Source: G020354945 sp964570585 (GTDB lineage: Bacteria; Omnitrophota; Gorgyraeia; JABMRG01; JAFGKX01). Taken from it: a stretch of 17,857 nucleotides of DNA. Made by a program: the position numbers and the translations under genes. The notes under the pieces were generated by a model, which was given only the letters and a program-made list of their open reading frames with translations, was not told the DNA's origin and searched no databases. Shown in pieces: positions 5,234-13,843 of the stretch (the first letter of the stretch is position 1; each line of letters begins with the position of its first letter). The stretch is taken from NCBI GenBank assembly GCA_964570585.1, contig CAZMYR010000037.1, positions 1 to 17,857 on the forward strand. The letters run 5' to 3'.

Positions 5234-6613
5234 ATGCAAGAGACTCTTTTAAAAGATAAAGTATTTTGGCTGCTTCTCATATTTGCCTCAATATACGTCC
5301 TTGGCAATATTGGGACTGGTAGCCTTAGCACGTGGGATGAGGCGCTTTATGCAAATGTGGCAAGGGAAGTAGTGAATACCGGCAATTGGCTAGTATTGCA
5401 TTATCGAGGCGAGGATTGGTTTGATAAACCACCTCTGTATATATGGATGACAGCTTGTTTTTATAAGGCCTTCGGTGTGAATGAATTTTCAACAAGATTA
5501 ACAGCAGGACTTTTCGGCATAGCGACAATACTGTTACTATATGCATTTGTAAAAAGAATTAGCACCAGAAACGCAGCAATTTTAGCAAGTTTAATACTTT
5601 TGGCCCTGCCGCATTTTTTACATTTTTCAAAGTTAGGCATGATGGATGTCCCCATATCCTTTTTTACATTGATTATAATTTATCTTTTTTGGATAGGCCA
5701 GGAGAAACCACAATATCTGTTCTTCTCAGGAGTTTCTATAGGAATAGCATATCTTATGAAAGGGTTTGCTGCATTTTTGGCCCCTTTAATAATAACTGCT
5801 TATGCGATACTATCCGGACAATGGCGCCTGCTTTTTAAAAGGCAATTTGTCTTAGGAGCACTTATAGGTATTTCCTTAGCTTTTCTATGGCATATCCATT
5901 TGTATTTGCAATGCGGTCCAGAGGCAATAAAAGACTACTTTGGATTTCATATAATTGAAAGAGCGACTCAGGCTGTGCAATGCCATACAGGTGGCATAAA
6001 TTTTTATCAAAAGGCAATATTTAATAAAAATAAACCCTGGTCTGTTATAGCGTATTTATCCTGTTTTTATATTTTATGGCAGTCAATAAAATATAGAGAA
6101 AAAAAAGCCATATTAATCTGCTGCTGGATAGCAGTTACTTATGCCTTATATACAGCAGTTAAGACAAAATTGCACTGGTATACCATGCCTATATATCCTG
6201 CATTGGCATTTTCATCAGGGATATTTCTGGAAAGATTTTTAAAAGGCAAGATATTTAAATCATCTTTAGTAATTATATTGATAGGTATGCTCATTCAGGT
6301 TCCGATATCTTGGGCGTTTAAATTAGATTTTACTCATGACGTTAAAAAAGTGGGAGATTATGCCAGAGAATTCCATGACAGGGGAGAAGATGTATATATA
6401 ACCGAGTTAACCTATTCTGAAGTGTTCTATTGTAATTTTGCTCAGCCTTTAGGTAGAGACGCATACAATTCGATTATTGCAAGAGGCGAACGAGAAGCCT
6501 ATTGCATAATTTTACCTGAGCACTTAAAAGAAACCTCCATAAAATATAATTTTAGTTATCAACCTATCTATGAATCAGACAGGCTTTCGCTATATAGGAT
6601 AAGGTTTAAATGA
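5234..6613 (+). CDS. GT39/ArnT-like membrane glycosyltransferase
   Basis: 459 residues from ATG 5234, with about ten hydrophobic segments. The first extracytoplasmic loop carries WDE (34-36), the acidic pair typical of GT-C catalytic centres, followed by DKPPLY (64-69), a further acidic site FSKLGMMDVP (131-140), and KLHWYTMPIYPALA (312-325), which resembles the lipid-facing segment of ArnT. Such enzymes take a sugar from a polyprenyl-phosphate donor and transfer it to lipid, glycan or protein on the outer face of the membrane. A GTG at 5195 in the same frame lies inside the hairpin's left arm and would only add an unrelated 13-residue lead, so I prefer ATG 5234, although its ribosome site is weak. 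It overlaps the next gene in ATGA (6610-6613). Sugar and acceptor are unknown. Confidence 0.85.
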   Translation: MQETLLKDKVFWLLLIFASIYVLGNIGTGSLSTWDEALYANVAREVVNTGNWLVLHYRGEDWFDKPPLYIWMTACFYKAFGVNEFSTRLTAGLFGIATILLLYAFVKRISTRNAAILASLILLALPHFLHFSKLGMMDVPISFFTLIIIYLFWIGQEKPQYLFFSGVSIGIAYLMKGFAAFLAPLIITAYAILSGQWRLLFKRQFVLGALIGISLAFLWHIHLYLQCGPEAIKDYFGFHIIERATQAVQCHTGGINFYQKAIFNKNKPWSVIAYLSCFYILWQSIKYREKKAILICCWIAVTYALYTAVKTKLHWYTMPIYPALAFSSGIFLERFLKGKIFKSSLVIILIGMLIQVPISWAFKLDFTHDVKKVGDYAREFHDRGEDVYITELTYSEVFYCNFAQPLGRDAYNSIIARGEREAYCIILPEHLKETSIKYNFSYQPIYESDRLSLYRIRFK

Positions 6614-7542
6614 GATACTCCTTGGTCATACCTGTAGCCCCAGAGAGAAATGTGGAAGTTGAAGACTCCATAGCCGGACTCGATTACCCCAAAGACCGGA
6701 TAGAGGTTATTATAGAGAGAGGGACAAATCCCTCCAGAAACAGAAACAGGGGCGTGAAGGGTTCAAAAGGCGATATTATAGTGTTTTTGGACGATGAGGT
6801 GCATTTTGATAAAGATTTTCTTACAAAAGCAGACAGGTTTTTCCAGAATTACACAAATTATGATATCCTGGGAGGCCCGCAGCTTACACCGGAAAATGAT
6901 ACCTTCTTCGGTAAGATGTCCGGCATGGCGTTAGCATCCTTTTTCGGCACTTTTACTGTAAGCAACCGTTATAAAAAAGGAAGTATAAACTTAGAGGCTA
7001 CAGAATTTGATATTACCTCTGCCAATTGTTTTATAAAAAGAGAGGTGTTCGAAAAAATAGGTTATCTGCATCTATTTTTGTATCCAGCAGAAGAAAGAGA
7101 GTTTTATTCACGGGCTCAGGCTGCCGGCTTTAAAATAGCCAAATCTCCAGGGGTTGCTGTATATCATCACCGCAGGTCCAATCTTTGGTCATTAGCAAAG
7201 CAAACTTTTGGTTATGGCGTAACAAGGCCGCAAAAGGAGATAATCGCAAGGGGGAAGTTATATTTAGAGCTAGAATTCATCTTAGCGGGGTTATTCTCTA
7301 TATATGTAACGTTTTTGCCTTTGTTATTTACATTATGGAAGCTCTTTATTATTCCTTTTTTTGTTTACCTTCTTTTTATAATAGCAGGCACAATAGTAGA
7401 ATCAATTACAAATAGAAGCTTAGCCGGTTTGATACTTTTTCCTGTGTTATTTTTTACAATACATTATTCTTACGGATGGGGCTTAGCAAGAGGTTTTATT
7501 AAAGCCTTATTTCTATGGAAGAATAGAAAAGGACGTCGATAA
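6610..7542 (+). CDS. GT2 family glycosyltransferase with C-terminal membrane anchor
   Basis: 310 residues. A GT-A fold begins with SLVIPVAPERN (4-14), has GTNPSRNRNRGV (38-49), the metal/nucleotide-binding FLDDEVHFD (59-67), SANCFIKREVFEKIG (137-151), the acidic catalytic-type motif EEREF (161-165), and VYHHRR (184-189). GYGVTR (201-206) precedes two or three membrane spans (about 222-300). The overall pattern fits a processive-like or anchored transferase that adds sugars to a lipid-linked acceptor at the cytoplasmic face, using a nucleotide sugar. The start overlaps the previous stop in ATGA. The next gene follows after 4 bases. Donor and acceptor cannot be read from sequence; it is clearly distinct from the two dolichyl-phosphate-type GT2 enzymes in this operon. 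Confidence 0.83.
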   Translation: MRYSLVIPVAPERNVEVEDSIAGLDYPKDRIEVIIERGTNPSRNRNRGVKGSKGDIIVFLDDEVHFDKDFLTKADRFFQNYTNYDILGGPQLTPENDTFFGKMSGMALASFFGTFTVSNRYKKGSINLEATEFDITSANCFIKREVFEKIGYLHLFLYPAEEREFYSRAQAAGFKIAKSPGVAVYHHRRSNLWSLAKQTFGYGVTRPQKEIIARGKLYLELEFILAGLFSIYVTFLPLLFTLWKLFIIPFFVYLLFIIAGTIVESITNRSLAGLILFPVLFFTIHYSYGWGLARGFIKALFLWKNRKGRR

Positions 7543-7546
7543 CTAA

Positions 7547-8269
7547 ATGCCTAATGCCAGAATGTACCTCTCAATTGTAATACCCGCATATAATGAGGAA
7601 GAAAGAATAGTGGCTACCTTATCTAAAATATACGATTTTTTAAAAACAAAAGAGTATGATTATGAGATTATAGTTGTAGACGATGGCAGCACTGATAAAA
7701 CTGTTTTAGAAGTGCAACAAAGCGAATTATTTAAAGATAACAAGTCAGGCATCATAAAAAATTGGATAAACATGGGAAAGGGCTTTTCGGTAAAGAGGGG
7801 GATTTTAGCCAGTAGAGGAGACTATGTTTTATTCAGCGATGCAGATCTATCCACCCCTATCGAGGAAGCGGATAAACTATTTAGCTATATTAACAAAGGA
7901 TACGATATAGTTATAGGTTCACGGAGCGTAAAGGACTCAGACGTCAAAATCCACCAGCCATGGCATAGGGAAAAAATGGGAAAAACTTTTAATCTTTTTG
8001 TTAAATTGTTGCTTATGAAGGATTTTAATGATACCCAATGCGGCTTTAAACTTTTTGGAGGTAATATTGCGAGAAAGTTAGCGCCGTTACTTAAGATCGA
8101 TGGTTTTTGTTTTGATGCTGAAATGCTATATTTAGCAAAAATTAAAGGATACAAAATTAAAGAATTAGGGGTAGTTTGGAAAAATTCTCCACAGACTAAA
8201 GTAGAAGCAATAGGCAGTTCTATTAATATGTTTTTAGACCTTTTAAAAATCAAAGCCTTACGCAGATGA
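7547..8269 (+). CDS. Polyprenyl-phosphate sugar synthase, ALG5/dolichyl-phosphate glucosyltransferase-like GT2
   Basis: 240 residues with a compact GT-A domain: SIVIPAYNEEERI (9-21), VDDGST (44-49), NMGKGFSVKRGI (75-86), SDADLSTP (97-104) containing the DxD, GSRS (124-127), DTQCGFKLF (162-170) and GFCFDAEML (186-194). These match the dolichyl-phosphate beta-glucosyltransferase (ALG5) branch of GT2, which loads a sugar from a nucleotide donor onto a polyprenyl phosphate at the cytoplasmic face. It has no C-terminal membrane spans, unlike GtrB or CsbB. ATG 7547 is taken as the start, 13 bases after a weak GGA; ATG 7562, directly before the first strand, is possible. It overlaps the next gene in ATGA (8266-8269). 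It probably makes the donor for one or more of the GT-C enzymes here. Confidence 0.87.
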   Translation: MPNARMYLSIVIPAYNEEERIVATLSKIYDFLKTKEYDYEIIVVDDGSTDKTVLEVQQSELFKDNKSGIIKNWINMGKGFSVKRGILASRGDYVLFSDADLSTPIEEADKLFSYINKGYDIVIGSRSVKDSDVKIHQPWHREKMGKTFNLFVKLLLMKDFNDTQCGFKLFGGNIARKLAPLLKIDGFCFDAEMLYLAKIKGYKIKELGVVWKNSPQTKVEAIGSSINMFLDLLKIKALRR

Positions 8270-9978
8270 AGTTTTTCAAAAAACACTATCTAATCATACT
8301 CATTCTCGTTTCGGGTTTCACCTTACGCATATGCGGTATAGATTTTGGCCTGCCATATCAATTTCATCAGGATGAGCCGATTGTGGTAAACCATGCCCTT
8401 GCCTATGGCGCAGGTGATTTAAATCCACATTTTTTTAATATTCCGCCATTAACTTCTTACCAACTATTTTTATTTTATGGACTCTATTTTTTAATGGGCA
8501 AAATCGCTGGTGTTTTTAATGGCGCAGACGATTTTGCCATTAGTTTTTTTAAAGACCCAAGTGTTTTTTACCTCACAGGAAGAGTCGCGCTGGGCGTTGT
8601 GCCGGGTATACTTTGTGTATTTTTTGTGTATATTTTTGCAAAGAACATATTTTCAAAAAGAGTAGCTTTATTTTCTGCGCTAATAATGGCAGTTAGTTAT
8701 TTAAATGTTATAAATTCTCATTATATTTATGTAGATATGCTTATGGTATCATTCATCTTGCTTACATATATTAGCCTTTTCAGAATGCTCGAGGTATCTT
8801 CTCTGAGAAAATATATAACGTCAGCAATATTTTTAGGATTGGCTGTAGGCACAAAGTACAATGCAGCATTGTTAGGTTTTCCATTTTTCTTAACTCATAT
8901 ATTTATTGTTTTAAAAGAAAAGAAACAATACAGCAGAATAATTTTTTCAAAAAACCTATGGCTGAGCTTTTTAGCTGCCATTTTTGTTTTTATATTGGTA
9001 AATCCCTTTGCGCCACTGGCTTTTAGAGAATTTTGGGCTTCATTTAGCCAGCAGGCATCTACTGCTTGGTATATGGGTTGGTGGCATCATTTGATATATT
9101 CATTGAAAGAAGGCGCCTCCTTACCAGTTTTGTTATTTGGGATAATTGGCTTGGTTGCCATTGCTTTGAAGGGAGGCAAAAGAGGTATTTTATTTATTTC
9201 TTTTCCGGCAGTTTTTTATTTAACATTGGTGTTCTATAGCCAGCCTTTCTCAAGGTACACTTTAGTGTTGATTCCATTTTTAGCGGTAGGCTCGGCTTAT
9301 TTTTTCTTTGAGGTAATGTGGATTTATTGTAAAAGGCAAGTCTTAAAAATAGCTTTAGTTTCTACCTCACTTCTTTTACTTTTACCTGCCACTATTAAAT
9401 CTGTCAAAGCAGATAAATTATTTTGCACAGAAGACACAAGGGTCATTTCAGCGGACTGGATTAGAGATAATGTGCCTCTCGGTTCAAAGATAGCTTGCGA
9501 TAGCACCTTTTTTAAGCCCGCGTTTAAACAGCCCTATTCTCAGCTTAAAAATAAACAAGATGTAATAGGAAACCAGCCAGCAATGGTTAAGCTTAAAAAG
9601 AGAAAATTAGATTATATGCTAAGAGCTTCAGATGTGAAATATAAAGGATATCTACTTTACTTTTTAAGCAAAGACCCAGAGAGCCAGGGCCAATTTTTAA
9701 ACACAACTCCTGCCATAGATTTTGATGTAAATGCTTTAAAAAGAAACAATATTGATTATGTAGTTATTAATTATACAATTACAAATGAGATAAAAGAGTC
9801 TTTTTTAAGACGATTAAAAAATGAGTCAATTTTAATAAGAACATTTAGTCCGTATTACAACGCAGAGGCAAGACTGCCCTATGATAGATTTGCGACTACC
9901 TGCCTCCCTATAGCATCAAAAGAAATATTCTCAAGAAAATATACGGGACCTATCTTGGAGATTTATAAGCTAAAATGA
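8266..9978 (+). CDS. GT39-like membrane glycosyltransferase with large C-terminal domain
   Basis: 570 residues. After a first membrane span (about 8-24) comes the loop FGLPYQFHQDEPIVVNHAL (27-45) with the acidic pair D36-E37, then SHYIYVDML (151-159) with a second acidic site, and GLAVGTKYN (192-200), all usual in PMT_2/GT39-type GT-C enzymes. About ten spans reach to roughly residue 380; the rest is a soluble, probably extracytoplasmic domain containing STFFKPAFKQPY and a final strand-rich part. It is expected to use a polyprenyl-phosphate sugar at the outer face. The start overlaps the upstream stop in ATGA, and the end overlaps the next gene the same way. It is only distantly similar to the other two GT39 genes, so these are not recent duplicates. 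Confidence 0.82.
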   Translation: MKFFKKHYLIILILVSGFTLRICGIDFGLPYQFHQDEPIVVNHALAYGAGDLNPHFFNIPPLTSYQLFLFYGLYFLMGKIAGVFNGADDFAISFFKDPSVFYLTGRVALGVVPGILCVFFVYIFAKNIFSKRVALFSALIMAVSYLNVINSHYIYVDMLMVSFILLTYISLFRMLEVSSLRKYITSAIFLGLAVGTKYNAALLGFPFFLTHIFIVLKEKKQYSRIIFSKNLWLSFLAAIFVFILVNPFAPLAFREFWASFSQQASTAWYMGWWHHLIYSLKEGASLPVLLFGIIGLVAIALKGGKRGILFISFPAVFYLTLVFYSQPFSRYTLVLIPFLAVGSAYFFFEVMWIYCKRQVLKIALVSTSLLLLLPATIKSVKADKLFCTEDTRVISADWIRDNVPLGSKIACDSTFFKPAFKQPYSQLKNKQDVIGNQPAMVKLKKRKLDYMLRASDVKYKGYLLYFLSKDPESQGQFLNTTPAIDFDVNALKRNNIDYVVINYTITNEIKESFLRRLKNESILIRTFSPYYNAEARLPYDRFATTCLPIASKEIFSRKYTGPILEIYKLK

Positions 9979-12170
9979 TGAAGAAGCACTTAGGTTTTAT
10001 TATATTTTTTACCACGATAATATTTCTATTTCTGGGAAGGCTTATATTTATGAAATCCGCTTTTTTAGGTGGAGATTATCTTGTCCAGCATTATCCTTGG
10101 AGCAAAATATACGCGGAATCTATAAAGAATCTTAGTTTCCCCTTTTGGATCCGCTATTTCCATGGTGGTTTTCCTCTTATGGCCGAAGGCCAAATTGGTG
10201 GTTTTTATCCTTTAAATATAATTATGTTTTTTGCCTTGCCTTTTAATGTTGCTTATAATTATTCTGTGGTTTTGCACTTTATTCTTGGTGGGATTTTTAC
10301 TTATATTTATAGCCGTAAATTAGGTACTAGCCAATGGGGAGGGGCTTTAGCTGCGCTGCTTTTTTGTTTTGGCAGTGCATATGCTGGATGCTTTATGAAC
10401 ACAGCAGCCACAAGAACTGTTATATGGTTCCCTTTGGTGCTATTTCTATACGAGAAGCTTTTTGAAACCAGAAAAATTAAATATGTAGTATTTGCTGGAT
10501 TTATTATTGGATTACAACTGTTAGGGGGGTATATACAGTTGGGTATATATTCTGTTATTTTTTATTTCATATATTTTATTTATGGTGGAATAAACAATAA
10601 GACACTAAATTTTAAAAGTTTTATATATTTTACACTTTCGATGGTTATTGCAGCTTTAATATTCCTGCCGCAATTTATAATTACATGGCATTTGGTTGAA
10701 CATTCTTCGCGTTCAGGCGCAACATTGGGTTTTGCATTATGGAAATCTTTTTTACCACCCTGTTTTTTAAGTGCATTTTTCCCATATTGGACAGGTTTTC
10801 TTGGGCCTCAAATATATATAGGGGTGTTAAGTATATTGTTTTTAATTTATGGTATTGCACACATTAAAAGTTGTCCTCAAGTAAGACCACTTATTTTGAT
10901 AGGGGTAGTGGCTATTTTTGTTGCACTTGGTAGATATAATCCGTTGTATGTAGCAATACTTAAGATAACTAGATTTTACAGCTTTAGAGTCCCTTCAAAA
11001 TTTTTATTCTTTGCATTATTTACTGGTTCGGTGTTATCCGGTTTTGGTTTTTCAAAGTTTTTCGAGCAACCAGATAAAAAATTGATAAAATCCACATCCA
11101 TAGCATTCTCTGCCATATTGGCCATTTCACTGTCTATATTTTTTATAGCCAAGGTATTTTTGTATTTATTTAAGGACAGGATAATACTGTTTCTGCAGGA
11201 TTATGTCCTTAAGTATATCTTTGGTAAACCATATCATAGATATGACTTGCAGACATATATGGATAAGGCACATAGCGCCTATCGTTCATTGCTAAATGGC
11301 ACAGACATGAGTAATATATTTGTTATTTCTTCAGTAATTATGCTGGTGGTCGGTTTAACCATAGGGATATATTTCTGTATTCAACCGAATAAAAGAAGAT
11401 TTTTGAGATTGCCTGTTTTTGGCATTATATTTGTAGACATATTTATATATAGTTTCTGCGGTACAGGCTTTAGGGGAAATATAAAACCATTTGACTATCT
11501 GCGTCCTACGCATATTAAAATTTTAGAAGTCTTAAAATCTGATAAAGATATTTTTAGGATATTGCCATTTGATTTGACGGATAAGGATATCCCCTGCTGG
11601 GCAATGCCCAATGCAAACGCACTTTATGGCCTTGACAGTTTAGCAGCATATACACCTTTAGCAGAAAAGGATTATAAAAAAGCACTTTCACCTTTAGAAG
11701 TTGTAGATGATTCCTTAGGTTTACTCACTCCTGCTAATGAGGCATTGGTTGAGAAATATCAGTTATTGCGGCTTCTTAATGTAAAATATATACTAACATC
11801 GAGAAAGCTTGAATATAGATTTTTAAAGAAACTTGCGTCAGACGATAAACTTATCCTTTATTTATTAAAAGACTACCTGCCAAGGATATTTTTTACGTAC
11901 AAGTTAGGTGGAGATATCCAGATAATGCCAACCGAATATTTGAAGGTTATAAAATACAGAAGCGGCTTTGCTAAAGTGGAGTTGTCCACAAAAAGAGGTG
12001 GCTTTTTAGTTTTCTCAGAAAATTATTACCCTGGATGGGATGCATTTGTTGATGGGATAAAACAGGAACCTTTAAGGGTTAAAGGTTTAATACAGGCTAT
12101 AAAGATAAGTAAGGGAAGACATATTGCAGTTTTTAAATACAAACCCGATTTTGCCCTGTTGGAAGAATGA
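9975..12170 (+). CDS. YfhO-like multi-pass membrane glycosyltransferase
   Basis: 731 residues with a dozen or so membrane spans. The first loop contains GGDYLVQHYPW (32-42), PFWIRYFHGGFP (56-67) and AEGQIGGFYPLN (70-81), as in bacterial YfhO family proteins. The C-terminal soluble part carries SENYYPGWDAFVDG (about nt 12018-12059), then GRHIAVFKYKPDF, the typical YfhO end. In Firmicutes, YfhO works with the GT2 enzyme CsbB to decorate lipoteichoic acid, taking sugar from undecaprenyl phosphate outside the membrane. Two polyprenyl-phosphate-synthase-like GT2 genes in this operon could play the CsbB role; that link is inferred. The start ATG 9975 overlaps the preceding TGA; ATG 9978 is an equal alternative. 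It ends in an ATGA overlap with the next gene. Confidence 0.85.
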   Translation: MMKKHLGFIIFFTTIIFLFLGRLIFMKSAFLGGDYLVQHYPWSKIYAESIKNLSFPFWIRYFHGGFPLMAEGQIGGFYPLNIIMFFALPFNVAYNYSVVLHFILGGIFTYIYSRKLGTSQWGGALAALLFCFGSAYAGCFMNTAATRTVIWFPLVLFLYEKLFETRKIKYVVFAGFIIGLQLLGGYIQLGIYSVIFYFIYFIYGGINNKTLNFKSFIYFTLSMVIAALIFLPQFIITWHLVEHSSRSGATLGFALWKSFLPPCFLSAFFPYWTGFLGPQIYIGVLSILFLIYGIAHIKSCPQVRPLILIGVVAIFVALGRYNPLYVAILKITRFYSFRVPSKFLFFALFTGSVLSGFGFSKFFEQPDKKLIKSTSIAFSAILAISLSIFFIAKVFLYLFKDRIILFLQDYVLKYIFGKPYHRYDLQTYMDKAHSAYRSLLNGTDMSNIFVISSVIMLVVGLTIGIYFCIQPNKRRFLRLPVFGIIFVDIFIYSFCGTGFRGNIKPFDYLRPTHIKILEVLKSDKDIFRILPFDLTDKDIPCWAMPNANALYGLDSLAAYTPLAEKDYKKALSPLEVVDDSLGLLTPANEALVEKYQLLRLLNVKYILTSRKLEYRFLKKLASDDKLILYLLKDYLPRIFFTYKLGGDIQIMPTEYLKVIKYRSGFAKVELSTKRGGFLVFSENYYPGWDAFVDGIKQEPLRVKGLIQAIKISKGRHIAVFKYKPDFALLEE

Positions 12171-13810
12171 AAAACATAATTTTACCTATATTATTACTTT
12201 TTGTATTTATTGTGCTGGCGGTATCTAGTATGCTGCAGAAGTCGGGCACTTGTGATGAGATAGCTCACCATATCCCTGCAGGCGTTATTTTTTTAACCAA
12301 AGGCGACCTGAAAATGGATACATCTCAGCCACCCTTATCAAGATATATCGTTGCTGCTCCAGTGGTATTTTTGCTAAAGCCGCATATGCCTGACGATAGA
12401 CAACAATGGAGAAGAGAAGACAGAGGTGCATTTGGCAGGGATTTTTTCTTTAAATACAATAACCAGGCCAGAAAGATGCTTTTTGTGAGCCGTTTAATAA
12501 TAGTTTTAATTGGTGTATTGTGCGCAGTAGTATTATTTATATGGTCAAGGCAATTATATGGTGGATTGACCGCTTTATTAAGTTTATTTCTGTATTGTTT
12601 CTCGCCTAATATATTAGCCCATAGCCGCTTGGCGACCACAGATATGGTGGCAACCTTTTTCATACTGTTGAGTTTTTATACCTTCTGGCGTTTTGTTAAT
12701 AATTCTAATACGAAGAATTTAATACTATCAGGTATATGCTTGGGGTTGGCTCAGCTTTCCAAATATTCTACACTAATTTTATATCCGATTTTCCTTATAC
12801 TTTTTACAATAGCATTGCCTAAAATAGAAAGAATTAGAGGAAAAGAGATTTTTTTAAAAATATTATTGGTTTTTCTTATATCTATTATAGTTGTTTGGGC
12901 TGGCTATGGTTTTAGAGCAGAACCGATTTTGAAAGATACGCTGCGCGCAGAAGAAAAATTGGAATTCATCAATACAAAGGCAGAAGGCCTTTTGCCATTC
13001 TGGGATGCTAAACTTGAAAGTAAATTAGAGAATTTCTTAATAAGTTTTCCGATGCCTTTAGGAGAATATATAATAGGAGTTTTGGGTACATTGAGACACA
13101 GCTGTGAAGGGCATCCGACATATTTTTTAGGCAGGTGGTCCTCAAAAGGCAATATCCTATATTTTATAATAGCTTTTCTAATAAAAACACCTATACCTAC
13201 ATTACTATTTCTATTAACAGGCCTATTTATCTCCATTAAAAAGAAACTTTCGATAAATGAATATTTTTTAATTCTACCTGCATTTATATATTTTATGGTA
13301 GCATTACCTACCAATTTACAGATTGGACTCAGGCATATTTTACCCATTTATCCATTTTGCATTATAATAGCTGCAAGAAGTGTATATCTTTTACGTTATA
13401 GGTTTTTTAAATTTATTATCCCTGCATTTTGTCTATGGTATTTATTTTGTTCATTGAGTATATGGCCAAATTATTTAAGTTATTTTAATGAATTCATAGG
13501 CGGCCCAAGAAATGGCTGGAAGTATTTAAGGGATTCTAATATTGATTGGGGCCAGGATTTGCCAGCACTTTCAAAATATATGGCAGAAAACGATATAAAA
13601 GAAATAACACTTGAGTATTTCGGACAAGATAACCCTGCAGCATATGGTATAAATTTTAAGAAATTTAAAGAAAATGAATTGCAGCAACCCGAAGATAAGG
13701 TATATGCAATTAGTGCCCATTATTTAGAACATATTTACTGGAGCAAAAATTATGCGCCTGCTGTTACTGCCGGATATTCTATGTTCATTTATGATTTTAG
13801 AAAAAACTGA
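12167..13810 (+). CDS. GT39-like membrane glycosyltransferase
   Basis: 547 residues. A first span (about 4-23) is followed by KSGTCDEIAHHIPAG (25-39) with the acidic pair D30-E31, then DTSQPPLSRY (51-60), and AHSRLATTDMVATFF (151-165) with a second acidic site at D159. Nine to eleven spans follow. The soluble C-terminal end has GPRNGWKYLRDSNIDWGQDL (about nt 13504-13563), a motif common in this GT39-like group, in which it sits on the outer face. A polyprenyl-phosphate-sugar-dependent transferase is expected; the acceptor is unknown. Its ATG overlaps the YfhO-like gene stop. After its stop there are 33 bases before the next gene, the longest spacer in the glycosyltransferase block. Confidence 0.83.
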   Translation: MKNIILPILLLFVFIVLAVSSMLQKSGTCDEIAHHIPAGVIFLTKGDLKMDTSQPPLSRYIVAAPVVFLLKPHMPDDRQQWRREDRGAFGRDFFFKYNNQARKMLFVSRLIIVLIGVLCAVVLFIWSRQLYGGLTALLSLFLYCFSPNILAHSRLATTDMVATFFILLSFYTFWRFVNNSNTKNLILSGICLGLAQLSKYSTLILYPIFLILFTIALPKIERIRGKEIFLKILLVFLISIIVVWAGYGFRAEPILKDTLRAEEKLEFINTKAEGLLPFWDAKLESKLENFLISFPMPLGEYIIGVLGTLRHSCEGHPTYFLGRWSSKGNILYFIIAFLIKTPIPTLLFLLTGLFISIKKKLSINEYFLILPAFIYFMVALPTNLQIGLRHILPIYPFCIIIAARSVYLLRYRFFKFIIPAFCLWYLFCSLSIWPNYLSYFNEFIGGPRNGWKYLRDSNIDWGQDLPALSKYMAENDIKEITLEYFGQDNPAAYGINFKKFKENELQQPEDKVYAISAHYLEHIYWSKNYAPAVTAGYSMFIYDFRKN

Positions 13811-13843
13811 TAAATACACATTAAAAATACCGCTGAGGGGCTA

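Noticed and set aside
7185..7415. Plus-strand frame of 76 residues inside the anchored GT2
   Set aside because: Alternative-frame shadow over the membrane-span region of the GT2 gene, with no ribosome site or recognisable family.
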